From: Piezodorus guildinii
Lineage: Eukaryota; Arthropoda; Insecta; Hemiptera; Pentatomidae
DNA length: 64,000 nt
Assembly (NCBI GenBank): GCA_023052935.1
Contig: CM041292.1
Location: 88,891,169 to 88,955,168, forward strand
Direction: 5' to 3'
The position numbers and the translations under genes were made by a program. Every line of letters begins with the position of its first letter. Positions within the stretch are counted from its first letter, which is position 1. This document shows, piece by piece, positions 12,540-25,500 of the stretch. The notes under the pieces were generated by a model. The model was not told the DNA's origin, did no database searches, and worked only from the letters and a program-made list of their open reading frames with translations.

Positions 12540-13320
12540 AATGAACATGGTGGACTGTAAAGTAAGGATCCAAGCTGGAGCGTCAGAGAAGTTATATGTG
12601 AGGAAAGGGGTAATGCAGGGAGACTCATTGGCCTACCTCCTGTTCAATGTAGTGCTCGAACTAGAAATCCAAGATTTCGAAAACAGGTGGGAGGAACCAT
12701 CTTTAGTCGGTTGATAAAAGTCTTGGTCAATGCAGATGATCCTTCATCCGCAGATCACTTCACGGTGTAAAGGAAGCTTTTGTGGCTCTGGAGCAGTCAG
12801 CACGGAGGATGGAACTTTCTATAAATAAGAGCTAAACCAAATATATGGTTTCCAGTTTAAGTGCGTCACAGCCACAAATTTCAATTGATGTCTACACTTT
12901 CAAGTCCATGCAACAATCCCATTATTCTGGACTCTCAAGTTATCAATGATATGTCAGAAGAAATATGAAGAAAGTTCCTAGCTATGAATAAATGTAATTT
13001 TGGCCTTTCGTGGTATCTAAGTGATTACTTATTTGCTTAATCTCTAGAAAAACAAAAGTGACTCTATGCAAGACATTTATTGGCCCTGTCCTCAAATAAG
13101 GACTAGAAATGTGGAGCTTTTTCTTTCAAAACGGATAAGACTAAGCTGCAAGTCTGACAGCAACACTGGCCTTCAGAATTATGCTGACATGGCTAGGAAG
13201 GAAAAAGAGTTGGAAGGCCTAGATAGATGTGATGGATGGATAGTGTGGAAAATAGAGGGACCGATGGGCAAAACTAATTGAGGGAGGTCAAGAGTCAGCG
13301 ATGAGTCGTAGCACCCATGA
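12540..13320 (+). pseudogene. Decayed LINE reverse transcriptase fragment
   Basis: Frame-broken reverse transcriptase sequence: a block resembling the conserved RKGVMQGDSLAYLLFN region near 12600-12650, then a degenerate catalytic region (VLVNADD) near 12720-12740. A block resembling the LINE C-terminus follows to about 13290. Several stops are present. It is bracketed by diverged direct repeats at 12215-12360 and 13325-13475. Confidence 0.7.
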
Positions 13321-13979
13321 AGATTTTAAGTAGCTTAAGTATGTAAATTAGTAAAATAAAAAAAAAAAATTAAACTGCAAAACTTTCAGTACATGGTATG
13401 TCATGAAATGCTTTTTATAATAAAATAGTGAATTATTGCTGTTCAGAGAAATTTAGTTGACAGCAGTAATGATTGTTTTATATCAGCTAATAGTCAACTA
13501 AACTAAATCTTCTGTATTAGTTTTTTGCATAGGAGCATTTAAAATTAATCCAATAAATACACTCCTTGAGGAGAACTTGGCTCACCAAGAAAAGTTTTTC
13601 AGATCAAAAACTCCCAATCAGAAAAGACATAACTAAAAAAAAAATGTATTTATTTGATGAATAAATACATTAGAATGTTTATTACAGAAATGCAACCTAT
13701 GCTACAGGTAAAACATACAACTAAAGGCCCCATATAATTCAACACACCACTTCCTAGTAAAGTGCTGCAAATCAAAAGCAACTCCAAAATACCAACTGCA
13801 CATGGGTGTCCTGATTACCCCGAACATATGCAAACACACTGCAATAGATGTGTGATAGATCCAACGAAAGAACTTACAATCTCAGTCACCTAATCCACTA
13901 AATTTAGTATTCTGAGCTGAACTATATTATAACATTCTCATAATCATGTTGCTGCCAATGCACATATTCCAACACTAAT

Positions 13980-14450
13980 ATAGTTACATTCACAGACACG
14001 GCATCCACTTAAGATCAGTATAAAAAAAAAGCATACACTAGGAATTATTGAAATCCATAAAGGATTGTTAGGAAATCAGGTAGCTGACAGAGCTGCAGAT
14101 GAAAAGCAAACCATGAAACAGAATGCCGAAGTACCTATAGTGGAACTTGTAAAATGTCTTAAGAAAAAATCGATTAAGGAATGGCAAGGGACGCTAGTCA
14201 CAATCCAAAGAAAATGATTAATACAAAGCCCATTAATCGATGAGTTTGATACAATGATTTTCATAGAACTTGCTAATTGGCAAGGAAATAGTACAATTAA
14301 TAAGGCTGCAGACAAATCACAGTTAAAAAAAAAAATGATAAAACTAATGAAAATTGAAAAGGATAGAAATTGTGAAATATGCTAAGTGGCTTAAGACCTG
14401 CTACATCCTGTTGTTACAAAAATTCAGAATGGACACTAAAGAGGAAGTAC
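13980..14450 (+). pseudogene. RNase H domain remnant of a LINE
   Basis: A frame near 14040-14180 reads HKGLLGNQVADRAADEK, matching the conserved C-terminal HxGxxGNxxADxxA motif of the RNase H found in I/Jockey-type LINEs and related elements. A stop follows soon after and no other domain is preserved. Confidence 0.6.
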
Positions 14451-14761
14451 CAACAGAAAAATAAGGCTTCTTTCTAAAAAATTAAGCAATTCTTTATAAA
14501 CATAAACAGCAAAATTTAAGAGAAGCTCTAAAGAATTGTTTTGTTTTTTCCTCTCCTCATTTTCAATTATTTTCTTTTTTTTTTGTAATTTACCTAACTA
14601 ATTTTTGAATTAAAATTTAAGAAAATTTATCAACCAAATAGTATGATTTGGTTTCAAATCTTAAGATAATTTGCATAGATTAAATAGTCAGGAGTGGTAT
14701 ATCAACTGTAGATGTAAATATTTTAATTTTTTTTTGTGGATGTAATTAGTTGACCGTTGAG

Positions 14762-15222
14762 AATTACTGGAAGGAATTAGTCCGGGTGGCGGGCATTAAA
14801 TGAAACAACTAAATAGTTTCAACTATTTATTGTTTGCCAACGTTTCGACCCCCTTTGTGGGTCATCATCAGGGCGCATGGTGGGAGAATGGAAACTCATT
14901 TATGAGAGTACTGAAATAAGTATACTGTCCTCTAAGAATTCAGATGGAAGATCAGAAAGGTTTGTTATGTATAGGACTAATATGGTTTGTCAAGATAAAA
15001 TCAGGTAGCCATGTGATCATCCTCAATGTTCTTTTGGATGACTCATTAAACTAGTCTCCTGAATAGTGAGTGGTCTTAGCATAGCTGAGTTTCCATTCTC
15101 CCACCATATGCCCTGATGATGACCCACAAAGGGGGTTGAAACGTTGGCAAACAATAAATAGTTGAAACTATTTAGTTGTTTCATTTAATGACCGCCACCT
15201 GGACTAATTCCTTCCAGTAATT
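14762..15222. mobile_element. Palindromic element with hammerhead-like cores (Penelope-like candidate)
   Basis: Two 136-bp inverted arms (14762-14897 and 15087-15222) surround a 189-bp loop. Each arm holds CCTGATGATGACCC, a short loop, GGGTC and GAAACGTT (minus strand 14871-14842; plus strand near 15110-15142). This resembles the CUGAUGA...GAAA core of hammerhead ribozymes, with one extra U before stem II. Penelope-like retroelements are known to carry hammerhead motifs in their terminal repeats; that assignment is inferred. Most of the loop (14907-15086) is repeated at 15363-15541. Confidence 0.55.
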
Positions 15223-15362
15223 TAATTTTTTTTTGTTTTAGCTGCACAATGTAATATTTGGTTGCAGTCCAATTATTTTTATTGTTTCACAAATTGAGAT
15301 AAATTTTAAGTCCTGAATTTATTTACAGTTCCTCTTTGGGATCCTAACCTTATTTTGATAAC

Positions 15363-15541
15363 AGTACTGAAATAAGTATACTGTCCTCTAAGAATTCAGA
15401 TGGAAGATCAGAAAGGTTTGTTATGTATAGGACTAATATGGTTTGTCAAGATAAAATCAGGTAGCCATGTGATCATCCTCAATGTTCTTTGGATGACTCA
15501 TTAAACTAGTCTCCTGAATAGTGAGTGGTCTTAGCATAGCT
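15363..15541 (+). repeat. Direct copy of the 14907-15086 palindrome loop
   Basis: This 179-bp block repeats the loop of the adjacent palindrome. The only difference I see is one missing T in a TTCTTTTGG run. The other copy is at 14907-15086. Confidence 0.85.
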
Positions 15542-15879
15542 AAAAATGGCACACATTTTATCAAAATACCTAAACAAAAAGTATAAATTATTGTATACAT
15601 ATCATGTTCACAAACCATTGGAATCTGAGTGAACAGATCTTAGAAAGATTTAATTACAAAACCCTTTATGTGCCTCATAGCATTGACACTTACCTCCTTG
15701 GTCAAACAGTTAATTAGGTTTATAGAAAAAGAACAAACAGTTCTTAGGCATAATTCATAAAGTAACAGCACTATTAGGCTGTGAAAATTTCTTTTTTAAA
15801 TTTGGAAAACTGAATGGTACCAGAGGATCTGAACACAAAGAGCTCCGGCGATCCATGTCAGTAGTAATAAAAATAGTCT

Positions 15880-16175
15880 TGTAGCGTCTGTTTCTGTGCA
15901 TTATTATGCCAATGAGATATCCCACCACGTGCATTGAGCACAGTCATGAGGTTCCTTTTAGCGGAAGGAAAACTTCGGCTGACACTTTTGCATGGATCGA
16001 GACTGTTAATGGTAAAGGTGCTGTGAACCTAAGAAACATGCTCAAATGGTATTGTGAGTTTAATCTTGCAAAGCCCGAGATCCTCAACAGGAGATCTCAT
16101 ATTTTACGTTTCATATAAAAGTGGTGAACAACATTCACATTGCTGTGGTTAAAGAAAGAATCAATTTCCATTCCG
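15880..16175 (+). pseudogene. Mariner-type transposase, N-terminal fragment
   Basis: A 70-codon frame (15906-16118) contains KTSADTFAWIETVNGKGAVN then MLKWYCEF. This resembles the helix-turn-helix region of mariner transposases (ET/QTVYG..A.....FEWH.RF). Stops follow directly and no catalytic domain continues. Confidence 0.6.
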
Positions 16176-16499
16176 GCAAAATCATAATATTTTAAGTTAA
16201 CAGGTAACTATGTTAAGTGGTTTTAAAATTATTGCAGTGGAAAAAAACAAAAAAGAAAAAACAGCAAAAGCATTATTATTATCATTGTTATGCCTAAAAG
16301 AAGGTAAGTTTCCCTATGATTTATACATAAATCATTTAATGTATGGTTTTTAATGTATATAAATTTCTGCTCATAAGTATACTTCAAAATATTAGGTACC
16401 CTGGACTCAGAGAATTCTATAAGCTGATGTTAATTTCTGTTGAAAAAAGTTTGATGTAAAACAATTACTTAGAGAAATTGACAAAATTAAATAGAAGCC

Positions 16500-16695
16500 A
16501 TATCATGAGGATAGACGAAACGTGTTGTCCACATTGATTGTTGAATTACGCCCGGAGGAGACGACAAGGAAGACCAAAATATGGATAGAGCATGTGAGAG
16601 AGGGCATGGCAGCCAGAGGAAGATTACAGGGATAGGAAGGACATGCGTTTACAAATACTAAGGTTTGCTATGACACAAGTGGCAGAACACGAAAT
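16500..16695 (+). pseudogene. 3' fragment of a LINE reverse transcriptase
   Basis: Frame-broken sequence reading RRRRQGRPKYG, then a W..EDYRDR block, resembles the basic C-terminal tail (GRP..RW......A..RGLT.EDA.DR) of LINE polymerases. Confidence 0.5.
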
Positions 16696-17344
16696 TAAAA
16701 AAATATTGAAGTTTTATAAAATCAAATAACCATTATAGTCAGAATTATTTCACAACATAAACACCAAATATATCAATTTTGCTGAGTTCTAATATGTCTT
16801 AAAAAAACAACACAAATACAGAATTTTATGTTGAAAGAAAATAACTTTTCAGACAGTTGGGAATAGCAGAAAGGTAATTTTTTTAAATGCTACACAATCT
16901 GAATGTACAAATTAAATAAAATTTTAGAAATTCACCATTCTCACACTTTCTTATAGCTGAAAACTATCCAAAAACCATAGATTGTTAAAATAATACAACC
17001 TAAAAAAACTGTCAACAGTGCAACAAAAACAATAATGTGAGAGCTGCAATGTAGGACTCTATAAGCTTTATTTCTTTCATAGAATAAATAATTTATCAAA
17101 GGCAACTAATTATGACTACTATAATTTCTATAACTATTTTCATAATAAATGATTGATTTTAATGAGTAGGTACATTATTTAAGATAAAAAGAGGCCCATA
17201 TTAAATTGATATCTGCTTGGTGTCCATAGTTTCCTATGGAGGACCATGTTCTATTATGTCATACAGGGATATTTACAATAAAATTTTCATCATAGGTAAT
17301 ATAGTTGACTTCCTAATAACAAGCTAAGATGTGAAAGAATTGTA

Positions 17345-17945
17345 AACATTGAGTTGGTGCAAAAAGAATCTAGGAAACTTCATGAAAATTGCCAATTGGC
17401 AGGGCAAGAAATTTCTATTCTGTTTTCACAAATTACCAGATCTCTGCTAACAAAATAGTTACGGAGATGCTGGAATATAGAAAATTGTGCTTAAGATTTG
17501 TCCGAAAACCACTAAAAATTAAGCAAAAATTGATTTTAGCCACTAGAGCTGGGTTCCTTGGCAATTTGAATTGGGAGGTAAGGTTTTATGACTGTGTTTA
17601 ACATATGTGGCTCATTATATCTATGGACCAAAAACACAGCCATCATCACAGAGGAGACAAACTGATTCCCATATTTCTCACACGGCCAACGCCACCACGG
17701 CACTCATGACCTCGTTTGTTTAGAATGGGATCAAATATGCTGCATACCCCTCTGACTTGGGACCTTTGGATTTTCATCTTTTTACTTTCCTGAAGACTAT
17801 TCATATAGGTAAAAAAAAATTACTAACCAGTGAGGAGGTGAAACAAGAAGTCTTGAGGTAGAGATAGGAAATGGAGAAGTTTTCTGAGGAGGGCATCAAA
17901 AAGCTTATGCCACGACTTGCAACCAGCATAAAAACGAACTAAAAT
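17345..17945 (+). pseudogene. Mariner-type transposase remnant
   Basis: The frame at 17389-17601 has a TEMLEYRKLCLRFVRKPL stretch like the mariner inter-domain region. From about 17680 another frame reads HTANATTALMTSFV, then AAYPSDLGPLDFHLF. This matches the mariner signature (ARPHTA...PHPPYSPDLAPSDYHLF) with stops and a lost catalytic residue context. The element is internally deleted and ends near a poly-T run at 17951-17972. Confidence 0.8.
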
Positions 17946-17972
17946 ATCTTGTATTTTTTTTTTTTTTTTTTT

Positions 17973-19594
17973 AATATAAAACATAGAGATGTCTTATTTT
18001 AAAGACATGCCATGCGCCACATAATTAGGAGTGTCAATGGAACAAGATGATATTTATATGATTTTCCAATCCCTGAGTACAGCTAAAATAGGATAACTAA
18101 ATGAGATCTCAAAAAAATAAATCCAACTGAAAAGCATTCTTTTAACAAAATTAGTTCAAGAAAATAAAATTATATTTATTCAATTTATTTATTTATTTTT
18201 TTATATATATGACTAATTTGACCAAACACAGTATAATTTAAAAAGTTCTTTTTTTTGGGACATTCAAAAAATTTGTTTTGCAAATTAACTAAAATATATT
18301 AAACATTGATGAGATAGGTATCACTTCTACAAAAACATAAATTTGAAAACAAGATCCATTAACAACTCACTTCTTCCAAACATTGTTATATCATTCCATT
18401 ATATAAAAAATTATAAATATAAATTATTACTGTGGTTACTAGTGTTGTTCAGTGAATATTTTTATTTGTTCATTTAATGCGACACTACCCAGTGAACAAC
18501 CATTTATAATTTACAAAAAGATTTAACAAAAATAATTTTAATTATGCTATTTATATATGTATAGCTGCATAGTGCAAATAAAAAGATGTGACATACTTAA
18601 ATGAAAAATTAAATTATAGCCCCTAGCTTTGGTTTGAGATAAATAAAAGAAATTAATTATAAAGCAAGTACATTTTAAAATGGATTCTTAATAAGTATTT
18701 AAAATTAACAATCAGATTTATTTCAATTGGAAAGATCTAAATGTCAGTTGATAATTAATAGCTCACAGTTTTAAGCCATAAACCAGTATCAATATTTACC
18801 TATGAGGACAAAACATAAAAATGAGTTCTCCCTTCTTCACATGATACAATTTATTGTTATGTTGGTTGTATTGTATCGCACACTATAGGGTACATAGCTC
18901 ACTGGTTCCTAATAAAATATGTGGCAATCGATTCACCCATAAGATCTTGTATAGAGTCAGGAAGTTAATTGCCTACTCTAATAATGATTGATGACACGTC
19001 ACCACTATTAACTGAAGCTTAAGGTCATCCTTTTTCGAATTTAATGTAGTGTGTAAGTAAAATTATGACAAACTTTACAAATGTATAAAATATGTAATAT
19101 TTTATCTAGTTACAAAGCAAATTTTAAAAATAAAACAAAATAATACAACTATAAACAATTTTTTAATACATTTGTATTATTATCATTAATATTACTAACA
19201 ATATAAGACAAGCTTCTTGAGGCACTATGGTTGGATTATTTTTACGACTCAGAAGATAAAAATTAAATCTTCCACAGTATAAACCATCACTTTAAGGAAG
19301 ATGGCTAGATAAGAGTTACATAACAAGCAGGGTATATTAATAAAACAAAACAGTTCTTTCTTAAAACACAATTTTTTAAGAGATTGACCTGCTTAGGTAA
19401 ATTATCAAAATTAAATAAAAACCTCTTTGCAATCAAATAAATACTTTTTTTCAAGGAGATTGCATTCTTCAAATCAAAATGCTATAAAAATAATCCAGCC
19501 ATACATCCTGTAACCTTTAAGAATCTTTTTCTTCTGTACACTTTCTTGTGTCAACTCTCTTTTGACTAGAGATTGAATAGTTCTCAACTGGTCC
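17973..19594. other. Region downstream of the IAP stop codon
   Basis: AT-rich DNA expected to hold the IAP 3' UTR (minus strand). Several AATAAA-like matches exist but none can be chosen as the poly(A) signal. No other gene is seen. Confidence 0.4.
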
Positions 19595-22500
19595 TCAGGA
19601 GACAAATGCTCGAAAAAATGCAGTCACAGGTTTCTGACATATTGCGCATTTCGATAGAGACAGGGCGCATTTGACACAAGCCATCATATGACCACATGGT
19701 AGAAAGACTGCTCCAATCTGGGAAATGAGACAAATAATTATAAAAACTGTTAACAATAAATGAGTAATAGAATTATTCCAATGAGGTATAATTTAAATAT
19801 TTTAAGTTGAGATCTAAAGGTTATGAAAATGTTTTTAATTGATGGTCTAATTACCCACAAAGTTATAAGCTTTGATTCCTTGATTGATTATCATTAACTT
19901 TTGAAAGGTAGACAGCGAAGCTGAGGATTATTTACAGAGTTTTATCAAAACTGTTATATTTCATAATTTTTTTCATGTTTGAAGGCAACACAGTAACTAA
20001 AAATTGTGGAGAACTTGTTTATTTTAACTCTATTGAAAACCCAAATTGAGAACTTTTCATCAAGGCAATACTTTTTCTTACTAAAGATTTCATTTTGAAA
20101 AAAAAAATCTTTCAACACTTGTAACAAGATAATTTGATAATCTAATGATTATTTCTGGTTCAAAAGAGACTGGTTTAAGCTCTACACCCTAACCCTAACT
20201 GCATTACATTAGGTCCGTCATACCCCATAAGGAATAATTGTTGCAAGTAAATTCTTGGGGAATAGCGCACTCATAGGTAACTAAAGTTCAGTACACCATG
20301 CATACTCACTAGAACAGTACACTAATCAATTACACTCAACATATGGTTATGGTTAGCTTCAGTACACACCCTAGAGCCACCTCTCCTAGAGGATTTTCCC
20401 ATCAGAAAAGTGTATGTTCTGTTAACCAAAGGGGCAGCCCCATATCTCGACCACTTGAGATAGCATAGGTATTTAAATTACATTTAAGGAAGCCTTAATG
20501 AACCCTGTGATCAAATAATTAAAATTTGTATAGGATTGGATGATGGTTCAAAGGAGGAGGTGCCTTGGAGTTAATAATCATTATCTACAGCAGGAATAAC
20601 AGCGCTATAGCCATAGAAAAGAAATAATTCAGAGAAATATATAGACCATGTGCATGGAGAATCAAATAATCATGGAAGCAGCCGCAGTGGCTTGGGATAA
20701 CAAAATAATTGAAGGGCAATACAGTAGGACAGCATGGTGGTCAGACGAGGTTCTGTAAAAAGTAATTAAGAGAAAATTGGAACAGAGGTAATTGGAGAAC
20801 TTTGGAAAGAATATCTCGAAGATGAAATACCAGAGAACTTCAGAAAGAAAAGGATTGGGGCTAATAATAGTAATGTGATTGAAGCCAAGATGGTTCCTAG
20901 TCAGACTTCAGACAAAAATTGGAATCTGGTTTTCACCTAAATCAAAAGCTACTTTATTGTGAGCTTAAGACACTAAGAAAAGAAAGGAAAGAGTGCCAAT
21001 CCTAAAACATGTTAAAGACAAACAAAGGAAATATTCACAGGTAGAAGGATGAGATAATGGAAAGGTGGAAGGAATACTTTCAAGATCTATTGAATGTGAA
21101 TGGACGGAGACCTGGAGAACAGAACAAGGTTCTCGAGAGAAAGATGACAAACCAGAAGAAGTGCTCTGGAGTATAAAGCTTTAGAAAGCTGCAGGTAATG
21201 ACAGAAACTGCTGAAAATATAAAATACATAGGGCCTAAGGGAAACAAGATTTTAAGTATCTTTTAAACCTAGTAGCAAGCAATAGAAAATATAAAGAAGA
21301 AAGGGGGATAACAGAAATTGTAACAACCACTGAGATACATCTCTTTAAAGCGTACTGGGTCAGATATAAATTTAAGATCCTAGAAAAGAGAAAAAAAGAA
21401 TCAAAGGATAAAGAGGAAGGAAGAATATGGTTTTCATGAAAATAGATCTAGATCAAGAAGAGGTAACATGACAGGTAAGTTTCACAAAAATTGTATTTAA
21501 AATATAATATTGCAATACCTCACTTGTCTCATAATGAACTTAAGATTGATATTTTCACTGAAACAACTAAAGAAAAACTGAGTTATTGCTCCATAGAAAC
21601 ATCTCAGCTAAAGCTTCTACAAACACTGAACGTGGTTTCGCACGCCTACATATCAGCAAATAAGGATACAGTTCAATCTGAATGTGCATATAGGATTTAT
21701 CTAGAAATTCAAATATAAAAACTTTCTTGGATAGATCCTAAATAGCGGCTAAAAGGAGTTGAAGAATTTCCACTACCAGTGCTAGATAGATCCATGTCAC
21801 AAATATTGAAATTGGTCCAGGAATTGACAAATCCAGCTTAGACTTAGAATAGATGGGGGTGCAAAATTCTTAGGGAGTCCAAATTAAGGTCACTCCCATA
21901 CAGATTCTTTTCAATCCCAACCTTTCCCTAACTGCTCCCATAGGTAATGGGTTCCCCTGCATCCAAACCAAAACCCTTTACCTGTAAATGATCTTTTGTG
22001 GAACTCGCCAACAAAACTTTTCTTGGAGGTAGGAAATACATTTTGCATATATGTTTCCTTTTTCTTCTAGGATTTTATTGCCTTGTTTTAAATTGTTATA
22101 TTCATATCTAATTGCGGGATCTACTATTGAAGTTATACAAAACTCTTGTCGTTCCTTTTTAATGTTGTTGTGATAGTGGGTAACAAGGAGCATATAAATA
22201 GGACATTTACCCAACACAAGTTTTTGACACTTAACTCTATTTGTAGCAGAGGGGCCAAACAAACAGCTCTGATTCATGGCATCCAGATCCTGGAATTCTG
22301 CTTAGTTTATATTGAGCTTTAGGATTTAGTACATTGGTTCCCTCCCTCTGATCTGATAAGAATCTTTCTATTGAACATAAACCTATTGAGGCTTCGGATG
22401 GCTTTAAAATGGACTACGCTGACGTCCTACCACTTATATTGGCTCCATTCCTTAAAAAAACTCTTAGGAACCATCCGATTCCTGATCGTGGGAGGAGCCA

Positions 22501-25500
22501 AATATTTAATTTAGTATACAACAACTATGATAATAATTCTTGATTAGTAAGGAATATTGTATGAAGAAACCTGTGTTAGCTTTTTCTGATTAAAAAAATT
22601 GATTACTATTTTAAACATTGTTTTATTTTGTAAGTATGGTCATCCTACAATTTAAGTAGTAGTACGATGCGGCTACACCTGGGCCGCCTTATTGACGAAC
22701 ATATCGCAATGACAATCCGGCTAATCGTTGAACCACCGCATTTCAAAACCGCCCTATTTTTTATAACAGCTTGCCGTAATGTAATACAGCAGATTATACA
22801 ATGAGACTGCGAAATATATACAGCATACATAATCAAACAAGGATTAAATTCAGAGATACTGCTTTAAACATTAGGAGGTATTATAATTTTTCTTTCCACA
22901 TTCTCTACAATTGTTTCTTCAATATTTCTGGGTTATTGTTGAGAGTAATTGGTAAATACTTTATATCATCCTCTTAGGAAATTCAACCTTCTACAAGATT
23001 TGTTTTTATACATTATACTATCAACTGCACTAAAAATTAGTTCTTAAGGTGAAATGACATTTCATGCTCTTATGATATTTTGTCAGATTTCCTGACCCAG
23101 TATATCAGGAACTGTTTCCAAACATTCCATAAAAGAAATCTGATGGTCTTTCAAATTTAGGACATTTTACATAAAATCTATTGTGCGTCATATATTATAT
23201 CTACAAACATATATTATATATCAATGATATATTAAGATGACGAAAAACACACAAGGTGTGAGAGTTTCAAAACTTAAATTTTTTAAGCGGGTGTAAATAT
23301 ATACAACATACCTCAAAATCAAAATAATTCCACCTTTTGTAAGCCAACCCCTTTTTTTGAGATAATTTTACAGGAATAATGACTAAAAGATTATTAAAAT
23401 GAACTTACCTCTTCAGTGTAACATATCTTGCAAAGAAGAACATCTGAGCTGCCTCTTGAACTGCACCGGGATCCTATACCTGAGGAGGAACTTTCTGCAC
23501 TGCTCTCTTCATCACTCCTTTCATTTATGGACCTGAAGATGTAAAAACAATATTTAGTATAAAACATAATGTATTACCACTAGACTAGACTGTTGTAACT
23601 TATTGAGTGTGAAAAACTTTCATTTTTCATATTCATTATTTCTGTAGTTGGGCTATTTAATTATAGTTCATTTACTTTTTTATTAAATGAACAACTAAGA
23701 AAATACCAACTATGTTATTAATCTTCCTAAAACTATATTTATATACCTATCGTGCTTGGTAAATTCGGCTAAATTATATCTTAATGAATTCCAAAATTTT
23801 CACCAATTGCTAGAAAAATTTTAAAACAACCTTAAATTAAACTAATTCACATCTCATGGAAGCTGCTAGCAACTTTAATATTTTAAGTAATTAAAAAATT
23901 TAGTTAAAAAAAATATAGCTTAGCAGAGAACTTGATGATAAAGCCAGTTCAAGATATCTTCAAAGCCTACTATATTGAATTAATAATGGTTATTATGTCT
24001 ATTGGATTGTAGCACATGAAATATCCAAATTTTAAATCTTAATATTTATAAAGGATTAAAATGTTGCCAACGGATTCATAGCAAAATATTTACTATCTGT
24101 AATAAACACTTGTTAATCCTTTACTGGTATATGATCTTTTTTTCCTCCCCCAAGTAGAAATACAGATTTTAGAATAATTTTAATCGCACCCATGGAAACA
24201 CGTTGTGTAAAAACTCGGTCATTCCACTGCCCAGGTAGCAAGGAATATTAATAATGCATTTGGTGTAATAAGTTCTAATGAGAGAACCATCAATTTTAGG
24301 TTTTCAACATTTTCTTTGGGAAATACAATGTTAGAAGATCTGACCTGTGGATGGCCTCTAACAGCAATGGAGGATGAAGATATTAAGAAAGCTGTGGAAG
24401 AAGACCCTTATTAGAGAATTTGCATAAGAGCTAGGAATAACAAGTCATCTAACAGTTTCTAGGCATTAAAAATTGATTAGAAAGACAAAAAAACTTGATT
24501 CCTAGATCAAACACGAGCTCAACGAACGTCAGCAGTTGAGATATCAAGAGGCATGTATTTCTTTCATTGCTCATCAATGAAACGAACCATTTCTGAGGCA
24601 CATAACAACTTGTAACAAAAATTGGATCATGTATAATGATTGATGCAGAACAGATAGGTACATGCCAAAACACAATCTCCTTCCGAATTTCCATACAGCT
24701 ACTAGGGGCCAGCCTATAGCCGTGGTCATTCATTTTTTTTTTTTTTTTTTGCTTCCAAATGGAAAAACAATTGATTTAACATCAAGCAACAGCCAACACT
24801 GGTAAACAGGAATTGACCTATTCTCCTTTTCATCTTTCAATAGAGACATTTAAAGGAGTTGGGCTAAGAAGCCCTACCATACCCTCCTCCCTCCCCCATA
24901 TTCCTTGATTTATCCCCTACATACTGCCACTTTATTTCGAGTTCGGACAAGTTTTTGTGAGGAAAATTGTTTACCAATGGTTTTGACATTACAAACGTTT
25001 TCTGAACTTTTTTCAACATATTACTCAAAGTTTTTCAAATGTGGGATAGAAAACTTGGTAAGCCTTCAGCAGAAGTAATTCAAAATTGATGGTAAATACT
25101 CAGAATCAAAAATATGTTATAATTTGATCTCAATTTTTTTTCTTCTTCCATATTCAAAAATTGGCTATTTCATAAATTACAACCTAATATAATAGAAGAT
25201 AGAAAATCATAATGATGGAAGAATAGTTGACTATAAAATGATAAAATCCTAATAATGATAATAACAGATGCTGGTCTGAATTAAGTAAAAACAAAGTAAT
25301 CACACTTTTAAAATTGGGAATCTTATTTGACACAGTTTTGTCTGAAACTTTTTGCCTTCATTAGGGCCGACTGAACAATTTAATTTCTGAATAATTTCCC
25401 AACTTTGGTTCAGTCAGCTCACAGAAAGACTGAAAATTTGAGGGCTACATGTCTGCAGACAAAGAAATAAGATTCATTATAAAGGTGTGATTAAACTACT

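Noticed and set aside
20187..20203. Telomere-like CCCTAACCCTAA
   Set aside because: Fewer than three units; no array, and insects mostly use TTAGG. Chance is likely.
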